DNA of 64,000 nt from Dechloromonas sp. Dech2017 (GTDB lineage Bacteria; Pseudomonadota; Gammaproteobacteria; Burkholderiales; Rhodocyclaceae), in assembly GCA_009469585.1 (NCBI GenBank), contig SSXW01000016.1, forward strand, positions 1-64,000. The letters run 5' to 3'. This document shows, in pieces, positions 58,091-64,000 of the stretch. The notes under the pieces are model-generated. The model did not search any database. It worked only from the letters and a program-made list of their open reading frames with translations, and was not told the DNA's origin. The position numbers and the translations under genes are program-made. The number at the start of each line of letters is the position of its first letter. The stretch's first letter is position 1.

Positions 58091-59272
58091 TCAGAGGGCG
58101 AGCAGGGTCTGCGCGTGGTGCGCCATCATCCATTCCTCGTTGGTCGGGATGACCAGCACGTCGACGCTGCTGTCGGCGGCGCTGATCACCACGTCGTGGC
58201 GGGCGTTGGCTTCCGGGTCAAGGCGCAGGCCCAGCCATTCTGATTGCAGGCAGACGCGGCGGCGGACCTCGGCGGCGTGTTCGCCGATGCCGCCGGTGAA
58301 TACCAGGGCGTCGAGGCCGCCGGCGGCGGCGACCAGCGAGCCGAGCTCGCGGACGATGCGGTAGCAGAACAGGTCGACCGCCTGCTGGGCTTCCGGCTTG
58401 TCGCTGGCGAGCAGGGTGCGCATGTCCTGGCTGATGCCGGAAACGCCGAGCAGGCCGGATTCCTTGTAGAGCATGCGGGTCATGTCCTTGACGCTGAGGC
58501 CTTTGGTCTCCATCAGGTGCAGCACGACGCCGGGGTCGAGGTTGCCGCAGCGGGTGCCCATCATCAGGCCGTCGATGGTCGAGAAGCCGAGCGTCGTGGC
58601 AACGCACTTGCGGCCGACCATGGCCGCCATGCTGGCGCCGTTGCCGAGGTGGGCGACGACGACGCGGCCGTTGGCGCGATGCGAGTGGCCGGGCAGGGCG
58701 CGGGCGATGAATTCGTAGGACAGGCCGTGGAAGCCGTAGCGCTTGATGCCTTCGGCCGACAGGGCGCGGGGCAGGCCGAAGGTCTGGGCGACCTCGGGCT
58801 GGCTGCGGTGGAAGGCGGTGTCGAAACAGGCGATCTGCGGCACGGTGGGGAGCAGCGCCTGCAGGGCACGGATGCCGGTGACGTTGTGCGGTTCGTGCAG
58901 CGGGGCGAGCGGGATGAAGCTGATCAGGTGGTCGACGACGGTCTTGTCGACGACGGTCGGCTGCGAGTAGCGTTCGCCGCCATGCACGACGCGGTGGCCG
59001 ACGGCGACGATCTTCCAGCCGGCGTGGGTGGCCATGAACCATTTGAGCAGCGCGTCGAAGGCCTGGTCGTGGCTGACTTGCGGGCCGGGAATTGATTGGT
59101 CGGCGATCTTCTGGCCGGCCCGGTCCCTGGCCACCATTCGCGTGGCGTCGGTGCCGATGCCGTCGATCTGGCCCGACACCTCGGCCTCGGGCGAAATCGG
59201 GTGGGCCAGCGCAAAGAGGGCGAACTTGATCGATGACGATCCGGCGTTGATGGTCAGGATGCCTTGCTTCAT
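58091..59272 (-). CDS. ackA: Acetate kinase
   Basis: Interconverts acetyl phosphate plus ADP with acetate plus ATP. 393 residues. Opens ILTINAGSSSIKFALF; has GHRVVHGGERY with the conserved His and Arg, CFDTAFHRS with the catalytic Asp, VVAHLGNGASMAA, STIDGLMMGTR and FTGGIGEHA. ATG at 59272 lies 1 bp after the upstream gene's stop, so the two are cotranscribed and likely coupled in making acetate and ATP from acetyl-CoA. Confidence 0.97.
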   Translation of the reverse strand: MKQGILTINAGSSSIKFALFALAHPISPEAEVSGQIDGIGTDATRMVARDRAGQKIADQSIPGPQVSHDQAFDALLKWFMATHAGWKIVAVGHRVVHGGERYSQPTVVDKTVVDHLISFIPLAPLHEPHNVTGIRALQALLPTVPQIACFDTAFHRSQPEVAQTFGLPRALSAEGIKRYGFHGLSYEFIARALPGHSHRANGRVVVAHLGNGASMAAMVGRKCVATTLGFSTIDGLMMGTRCGNLDPGVVLHLMETKGLSVKDMTRMLYKESGLLGVSGISQDMRTLLASDKPEAQQAVDLFCYRIVRELGSLVAAAGGLDALVFTGGIGEHAAEVRRRVCLQSEWLGLRLDPEANARHDVVISAADSSVDVLVIPTNEEWMMAHHAQTLLAL

Positions 59273-59273
59273 G

Positions 59274-60692
59274 TCAGACGGTTCCGGTTTTGCGGTTGTG
59301 GTGGGCGATCAGCGCGGCGATGACGCAGGACGCGGTGCGGGTTTCGGCCGAGTCGGCGCGGCTGGTCAGTACGATGGGCACCTTGGTGCCGAGCACGATG
59401 CCGGCGGTCAGCGCGTTGGCCAGGTATTCGAGCTGCTTGGCGATCATGTTGCCCGATTCGAGATCGGGCACGACGAGGATCTCGGCGTGGCCGGCGACGG
59501 CCGAGCTGATGCCCTTGGTCTTGGCGGCGACGATGGAGACGGCGTTGTCGAAGGCCAGCGGGCCGTCCAGGATGCCGCCCTGGATCTGGCCGCGGTCGGC
59601 CATCTTGCACAGCGCGGCGGCGTCCAGCGTGGACTGGATTTTCGGGTTGACCGTCTCGACCGCCGACAGGATGGCGACCTTGGGCTCGGGGATGCCGATG
59701 ATGTGGGCCAGGTCGATGGCGTTGCGGATGATGTCGGCCTTGTCTTCGAGGGTCGGGGCGATGTTGATGGCGGCGTCGGTGATGAGCAGCGGCCGGTGGT
59801 AGGTCGGCACCTCCATGACGAAAACGTGGCTGATCCGGCGGCTGGTGCGCAGACCGTTGGCGCGGGCGACCACCTCGCCCATCAGTTCGTCGGTATGCAG
59901 GCTGCCCTTCATCAGCGCCTCGGCATCGCCGGTGCGCACCAGCGAGGTGGCGATGGCCGCCGAATCGTGGCTGTGCGCGGCATGGACGATGCGGATGCCG
60001 GACAGGTCGAGGTCGAATTCCTCGGCGACGGCGCGAATCTTGTTCTCCGGGCCGACCAGGATGGGCTCGATGATGCCGGCCTCGAAGGCCATCACCGGCC
60101 CCTTCAGCGATTCCTCGTCGCAGGGGTGGGCGACGGCGGTGGGAATCGGCTCCAGGCCCTTGACCCGTTCGAGCAGGTGGGCGTAGCGCTCGCGTTTGTC
60201 GTCGATGCGGATCTCCGGCATGCGGCTTTCCTGCAGGCGGGAGATCTTTTCCTGCGGAGCGAGTACCTCGGCCGTGCCGCGCACCACCTGCAGGCCTTCC
60301 TGGTTGGTGCATACGCAGTCGAAGACGACGTGCTGGTTGTGGGCGAATTTCTGCTTGGCGGTGACGGTGATGGTGATGCTGTCGCCGATGCTGACCGGGC
60401 GGGCGAAGTGCAGCGACTGGTCGATCAGCGTCGTGCCCGGGCCGGGGAACTGGGTGCCGAGCACGGTCGAGATCAGCGAGCCGCTCCACATGCCGTGGGC
60501 GATGACCTCGCGGAACATGCCGCTTTGCGCGTACTGGGCATCGCTGCCGGCCGGGTTGGCGTCGCCGCTGAGGATGGCGAAGAGTTTGACGTCCTCGGGC
60601 ATCAGCGTGCGGGTCAGGGTGGAGGTGTCGCCGACGCGGATTTCGTCGAAGGTCTTGTTGACCAGGTGGCGCTGTTCGGATGCGGCATTCAT
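59274..60692 (-). CDS. MaoC-like hydratase / phosphate acetyl(butyryl)transferase fusion
   Basis: 472 residues, two domains. Residues about 10-150 are a MaoC/hotdog domain with the hydratase-2-type motif (VKLFAILSGDANPAGSDAQY, VIAHGMWSGSLISTVLGTQF). Residues about 160-465 are the phosphotransacetylase/phosphotransbutyrylase domain (VAHPCDEESLKGPVMAFEAG, GGILDGPLAFDNAVS, ILVVPDLESGNMIAKQLEYL). With ackA it would turn acyl-CoA into acyl phosphate and then ATP. The N-terminal domain hints at enoyl-CoA or beta-hydroxyacyl substrates. This fusion is known as bifunctional enoyl-CoA hydratase/phosphate acetyltransferase; true substrates are untested here. Confidence 0.93.
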   Translation of the reverse strand: MNAASEQRHLVNKTFDEIRVGDTSTLTRTLMPEDVKLFAILSGDANPAGSDAQYAQSGMFREVIAHGMWSGSLISTVLGTQFPGPGTTLIDQSLHFARPVSIGDSITITVTAKQKFAHNQHVVFDCVCTNQEGLQVVRGTAEVLAPQEKISRLQESRMPEIRIDDKRERYAHLLERVKGLEPIPTAVAHPCDEESLKGPVMAFEAGIIEPILVGPENKIRAVAEEFDLDLSGIRIVHAAHSHDSAAIATSLVRTGDAEALMKGSLHTDELMGEVVARANGLRTSRRISHVFVMEVPTYHRPLLITDAAINIAPTLEDKADIIRNAIDLAHIIGIPEPKVAILSAVETVNPKIQSTLDAAALCKMADRGQIQGGILDGPLAFDNAVSIVAAKTKGISSAVAGHAEILVVPDLESGNMIAKQLEYLANALTAGIVLGTKVPIVLTSRADSAETRTASCVIAALIAHHNRKTGTV

Positions 60693-60725
60693 GGCAGCGG
60701 GCTCCGTAATGTCGGATGGAAGTCG

Positions 60726-60754
60726 ATTATAGGTTGCTGCGCTGCAGCAAACAA
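60726..60754 (-). promoter_or_regulatory. Promoter of the MaoC-Pta/ackA operon
   Basis: On the minus strand TTGTTT, 17-bp spacer, perfect TATAAT, 34 bp before the ATG. The spacer holds most of a TTGCTGC/GCAGCAA inverted repeat, which may bind a regulator or help end the upstream transcript. Confidence 0.65.
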
Positions 60755-60770
60755 CGGTGGGGGCAGGCGC

Positions 60771-61256
60771 TCAGGCACGGCGTTCGCTCCGTCGTTCGTG
60801 GCTGACCAGCGGCGAGGGCGGGTTGGCATCGAGGCCGGGGTGGCGTTCGAGCAGCCGGTCGAGCACCCACTGGTTGGCTTCGTAGGTGAATTGGCGCGCT
60901 TCCAGCGGGGCGCCGGTCAGCGCCTCGGCGAAGAGGGCGACGGCGGCCGAGCGGCTCACGCCGAATTCGCAATGGACCATCAGCTCGATCTCGAAGGGGG
61001 CGGCGTGCAGTTCGCCGATGAAGGCGCTGATCTGCCCGGCCATGCGGTAGTCGAAGAGGCCGGGCAGGGGGGCGGGCAGGTAGTCGTCGGCCGGCACCGC
61101 GTCGTAGAAGGCGAGGCGCAGCACGTGGCGGAAGAGCGGGTCGAGCCGGGCTTCCGGCGTGCCGGGGTCGGTGATCGAGATGACCGCCATGTAGGGCGTG
61201 CCGAGCAGTTGTTCGGCCAGCTTGCGCGAGGTGTAGCGAACCAGGCGGATGGTCAT
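60771..61256 (-). CDS. Cys-based protein phosphatase-like protein (CX5R)
   Basis: 161 residues, cytoplasmic. The active-site signature of dual-specificity/tyrosine phosphatases is clear at 95-103: HCEFGVSRS, i.e. H-C-x5-R-S with C96 and R102. An acidic loop before it (YDAVPADDYL, 51-60) could give the general acid. The rest, including the basic C-terminus (SHERRSERRA), has no family I can name. ATG at 61256 lies 4 bp after the stop of the kinase-like gene, so they form a pair. The substrate is unknown; acting on its partner or that partner's targets is inference. Confidence 0.75.
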   Translation of the reverse strand: MTIRLVRYTSRKLAEQLLGTPYMAVISITDPGTPEARLDPLFRHVLRLAFYDAVPADDYLPAPLPGLFDYRMAGQISAFIGELHAAPFEIELMVHCEFGVSRSAAVALFAEALTGAPLEARQFTYEANQWVLDRLLERHPGLDANPPSPLVSHERRSERRA

Positions 61257-61260
61257 TGCA

Positions 61261-61836
61261 TCATTCCATGAAAACCGGGTCGGAGAAAACCAGCGTGCCG
61301 TCCTTGCGCATCATCAGGTTGTCGGACTTGATCAGGTCGGGCAGGGCGCCGTATTCCTCGGAAAACACTTCCAGCGCTTGTAGCGAGCGGTGCACCGCGT
61401 CGCTCCAGCCCATCGGCGTCACCGTCAGGTGGTGGAGGGCGATGCGGCCCATGTCCTGGGCCAGGTTGCGCCACATCACGCAGGCGTCGAAATAGGCGGT
61501 GGACAGCTTGGTCGCCACCTCGGCCGCTTCGCCGGAACCGGGCAGCGGGTAGAGCCGCTCGACCTCGACGATGTGAAAAGGAAAGCCGCGGCTGGAGCGG
61601 CCGGCCGTGCCGTGGTCGGCGAAGACGACGGGGAAGTGGCGGCCGGTCGGGCGGTCGGCGGCGGTGTAGTAGGCGTAGTCGGTTGGCGAGGAAAGCACCT
61701 TGTAGACGCGCTCCTGGCCGTTCACGCTGCCGGCTTCGAGGACGATGGTGCTCTCGCCGCGGCCGATTTCCTGGTGGCCGTGCAGCAGGGGGTGGTCGGG
61801 TACCGGGTCGGGGAGCAGTCCGTCGGCTTCAGCCAT
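61261..61836 (-). CDS. Hypothetical protein with a kinase-like pattern, paired with the phosphatase-like gene
   Basis: 191 residues, not a recognised family. The motif order resembles a small protein-kinase fold: a Gly-rich segment EIGRGESTIVL (23-33), Lys in RVYKVLS (K46), acidic IVEVERL (89-95), then PDLIKSDNLMM (166-176) and LVFSDPVF (182-189), recalling the catalytic D..N and metal-binding D of kinases. D167 to N173 is one residue longer than the usual spacing, so catalysis is doubtful. ATG at 61836 follows GAGG; a longer open frame upstream would read through repeat copy R8 and is not favoured. Confidence 0.6.
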   Translation of the reverse strand: MAEADGLLPDPVPDHPLLHGHQEIGRGESTIVLEAGSVNGQERVYKVLSSPTDYAYYTAADRPTGRHFPVVFADHGTAGRSSRGFPFHIVEVERLYPLPGSGEAAEVATKLSTAYFDACVMWRNLAQDMGRIALHHLTVTPMGWSDAVHRSLQALEVFSEEYGALPDLIKSDNLMMRKDGTLVFSDPVFME

Positions 61837-61879
61837 GATGGTTTCCTCGGCGTGGGCGGCGGGCCGGGCGCCCGCCGCG

Positions 61880-61917
61880 TTTTTCGATTTTGGCCATTTT
61901 TTGCGGTCGACCGCAGC
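61880..61917 (-). repeat. Dispersed 38-bp repeat, copy R8 (after fabI)
   Basis: On the minus strand GCTGCGGTCGACCGC, AAAAAATGGCC, AAAATCGAAAAA. It begins 5 bp after the fabI stop and contains the perfect 12-bp palindrome GCGGTCGACCGC. Confidence 0.75.
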
Positions 61918-61922
61918 GATCC

Positions 61923-62732
61923 TCAGGCGACGATGTGCGCTCCGGCATCGACGTAGATGGTCTGCCCGGTCATCCCGGACGAACCTGGGGTGCACAGGAA
62001 GGCGGTCAGGGCGCCGACCTCCTCGATGGTCACCGTGCGGCCGAGCGGCGCCTTGACGGCGTCGGCTTCGAGCAGGGTGTTGAAATTGGCGATGCCGGAG
62101 GCGGCCCGGGTCATGATCGGGCCGGGCGACACGGCGAAGACGCGGATGCCCTTGGGGCCGAGGTCGTAGGCCATGTAGCGCACCGCCGACTCGAGCGCCG
62201 CCTTGATGATGCCCATGACGCCGTAGTTGCGGACGACGCGCTCGGCGCCCAGGTAGGACATGGTGATCAGCGAGCCGCCATGGGCCATCAGCGGTTCGAG
62301 CGCCTTGGCCATGCGCAGGAAACTATGGCAGGAGACGTTCATGGCCGAGTCGAAGCCGGCCTCGGTGGCGTCGATGACACGGCCGTGCAGGTCGTCGGCG
62401 TTGCAGAAGGCCATCGAGTGGATGGCGAAGTCGATTTCGCCGAAGGCTTCGCCGCACTTGGCGATGACGCCTTCCAGGCTGCCCGGCTCGGCGACGTCGA
62501 GCTTTTCGAACAGCGTGGCGCCCAGGGCCTCGGCCAGCGGCTGGGTGTAGCGGGCCGTCTTGTCGTTCTGGTAGGTCAGGGCGACTTCGCCGCCGAGGGC
62601 AACGATGGCCTTGGCCACCGCGTAGGCGATCGACTTGTCGTTGGCGATACCGGTGACCAGACCCTTCTTGCCGGCCAAGGGGAGGGCGATGCGGCTATCG
62701 GCAGTGGCGCCTGTTTCGCTGATCGAATTCAT
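61923..62732 (-). CDS. fabI: Enoyl-[acyl-carrier-protein] reductase (NADH), FabI type
   Basis: Last reduction of the fatty-acid elongation cycle; the triclosan target. 269 residues, short-chain dehydrogenase fold. Cofactor motif GLVTGIANDKSIAYAVAK, IHSMAFCN, then the catalytic Tyr/Lys region SYLGAERVVRNYGVMGIIKA, which follows the FabI Y-x6-Y-x6-K spacing, and SPGPIMTRAASGI. ATG at 62732 has a GGAAGGAAG ribosome site. Divergent from hoxF. Confidence 0.96.
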   Translation of the reverse strand: MNSISETGATADSRIALPLAGKKGLVTGIANDKSIAYAVAKAIVALGGEVALTYQNDKTARYTQPLAEALGATLFEKLDVAEPGSLEGVIAKCGEAFGEIDFAIHSMAFCNADDLHGRVIDATEAGFDSAMNVSCHSFLRMAKALEPLMAHGGSLITMSYLGAERVVRNYGVMGIIKAALESAVRYMAYDLGPKGIRVFAVSPGPIMTRAASGIANFNTLLEADAVKAPLGRTVTIEEVGALTAFLCTPGSSGMTGQTIYVDAGAHIVA

Positions 62733-62959
62733 GATGTTCTTCCTTCCATAAATTTTCGGGGATGGTGCGCTGCGTCAATCTTTTTTGGCTTCTTTGATTT
62801 GGCGCCTGTTTTGGTATTGCTGTGCTGCACCAACATTCTTGCACAGACAAATTGCGAATTGACCACGGGGGCCACCCCGGAATTTGATCCAAGACAAGAA
62901 ACGGTCATCTGGCGGTGCTAGTCTTTTCCTTGTCATGGGCTGTTTTTGGGGAGCTTGTC

Positions 62960-64000
62960 GTGGCACTCGATGCAATGCATGCCGAAGCCGTCGCCGGCGT
63001 CGTCGATCGCGTGGTCGCCCGCTACCGGCGCGATCCGGCCAACATGGTGCAGATCCTGCGCGAGATCCAGGAAGACTGCGACTGGATTCCGCCGGAAGCC
63101 ATCGACCGCCTGCAGGCGACGCTGGGCGTGCCGCGCACCAAGATCGAAGGCGTCGCCGGCTTCTACGCCTTCTTCTACACCCAGCCGCGCGGCAAGTACC
63201 GGGTGTTGTTTTCCGACAACATCACCGACCGCATGCTGGGCAACAAGGCGATGATGGATCGCCTGTGCAACAACCTCTGGGTCGAGCGCGGCAAGGTTTC
63301 CGAAGACGGCCTGGTCAGCGTCGCCCAGACGGCGTGCACCGGCCTGTGCGACCAGGGGCCGGCCCTGCTGGTCAACAACCTGGCGATCGGCGGGCTGACC
63401 GCCGAGCGCATCGACTACATCGCCGAGCTGATCCGCGGCAAGGTGCCGCTGGCCGACTGGCCGGCCGAGTTCTTCCAGGTCGCCGACAACATCCGGCGGG
63501 CCGACATCCTGCTCACCGCCGACTTCGAGCCCGGCGCCGCCCTGCTCGCCGCCCGGGCGCGGGCCCCCGACCAGGGCCTGCTCGCCTCCAACATGCGCTC
63601 GTGGCGCGAAGGGCTGCCCAGCGGCATCGGCGGCCCGGCCGCCACCCTCGACGAAATCAAGCGCGCCAACCTGCGCGGCCGCGGCGGCGCCGGCTTCACC
63701 ACCGGCCTGAAATGGGAGGCCTGCCGCAACGCCCCGCTCAAGGCCGGCCAGCAGCGCATCGTCGTCTGCAACGCCGACGAGGGCGAACCCGGCACCTTCA
63801 AGGACCGCGTGCTGTTGTCGACCTTCCCCGACCTCGTCTTCGAGGGGATGACGGTGGCCGCCTACGCCGTCGGCGCGACGCGCGGCTTCGTCTACCTGCG
63901 CGGCGAATACCGCTACCTGCTCGACGGCCTCAATGCCGTGCTGGCCCGGCGTCGCCGCGAGAAGCTGCTCGGCCACGACATCCTCGACATTCCCGGCGCC
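62960..64000 (+). CDS. hoxF: NAD-reducing hydrogenase diaphorase subunit HoxF (5' part, runs off the window)
   Basis: 347 codons visible, open at the right edge. The N-terminal about 170 residues are NuoE-like (IQEDCDWIPPEAIDRLQATL, CTGLCDQGPALLVNN). The first [2Fe-2S] Cys pair of NuoE is replaced (FSDNITDRMLG), leaving C-x3-C and one more Cys. The rest is NuoF-like with [15 protein letters not shown] and [13 protein letters not shown], the FMN/NADH site. This fusion is typical of HoxF, which passes hydrogenase electrons to NAD. I start at the GTG at 62960 because GGGGAG lies 7 bp upstream; an ATG at 62975 is possible. hoxU, Y and H are expected beyond the window. No -24/-12 promoter was convincing in the 227-bp gap. 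Confidence 0.88.
   Translation, partial: MALDAMHAEAVAGVVDRVVARYRRDPANMVQILREIQEDCDWIPPEAIDRLQATLGVPRTKIEGVAGFYAFFYTQPRGKYRVLFSDNITDRMLGNKAMMDRLCNNLWVERGKVSEDGLVSVAQTACTGLCDQGPALLVNNLAIGGLTAERIDYIAELIRGKVPLADWPAEFFQVADNIRRADILLTADFEPGAALLAARARAPDQGLLASNMRSWREGLPSGIGGPAATLDEIKRANLRGRGGAGFTTGLKWEACRNAPLKAGQQRIVVCNADEGEPGTFKDRVLLSTFPDLVFEGMTVAAYAVGATRGFVYLRGEYRYLLDGLNAVLARRRREKLLGHDILDIPGA

Noticed and set aside
59640-59660. ATTTTCGGGTTGACC in the MaoC-Pta gene, also like the repeat
   Set aside because: It encodes the family-conserved ETVNPKIQ and lacks the second A-rich block.
62733-62959. Sigma-54 (-24/-12) promoter in front of hoxF
   Set aside because: TTGGTATTGCTGTGCTGC and similar stretches were tried, but none keeps GG and GC at the required 10-bp spacing.

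Overview
The window is a gene-dense, high-GC chromosomal segment from a betaproteobacterium, most likely in the Rhodocyclales (Dechloromonas/Azonexus-like). Support comes from the gene order tpiA-secG-tRNA-Leu-nuoA..N, grpE-dnaK-dnaJ with hrcA elsewhere, carAB-greA-DUF4149-yhbY-rlmE-ftsH-folP-glmM, a class II (B12-dependent) ribonucleotide reductase, a c-heme chemoreceptor and the start of a NAD-linked hydrogenase operon. Genus is inferred from gene content only. No insertion sequence, prophage, CRISPR array or rRNA operon was seen, and no stretch over 300 bases lacks a gene.

Layout. Positions 1-278 hold no gene but contain a large nested palindrome. Positions 279-6321 (minus) are one overlapping gene string: TPR protein, L,D-transpeptidase, two cyclophilins, lpxH, recQ. 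Then come cysS (plus), an orphan branched-chain amino-acid-type binding protein (minus), and the heat-shock operon grpE-dnaK-dnaJ (minus) behind a sigma-32-like promoter. Positions 13221-20002 carry a Ser/Thr kinase fused to a cNMP-binding-like domain, a chemoreceptor with a CxxCH motif, an EF-hand-like protein, trxC, hemH and hrcA. Positions 20067-27698 carry nadK-recN, a GDT1-family exporter with fur, bamE, dapB and a hybrid histidine kinase. Positions 27701-38395 carry carAB, greA, DUF4149, yhbY, rlmE, ftsH, folP and glmM. Positions 38419-54278 hold tpiA, secG, tRNA-Leu(GAG) and all fourteen nuo genes of respiratory complex I. Positions 54346-64000 carry a Nudix hydrolase, nrdJ behind tandem NrdR-like boxes, a MaoC-phosphotransacetylase fusion with ackA, a phosphatase/kinase-like pair, fabI, and the 5' part of hoxF.

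How it fits together. The segment joins respiratory energy conservation (complex I, HoxF), protein quality control (DnaK system, FtsH, cyclophilins), envelope construction (LpxH, BamE, L,D-transpeptidase, GlmM, SecG) and pyrimidine, folate, lysine, heme and NADP synthesis. Many adjacent genes are coupled by TGATG or ATGA overlaps.

The least expected signal is a dispersed repeat of about 38 bp. Seven clear copies and two weaker ones lie at gene ends and junctions. One copy forms part of the YhbY C-terminal tail, and another spans the lpxH stop and recQ start. Read in its open frame it gives A-A-V-(D/N)-x-K-K-x-x-K-x-K.
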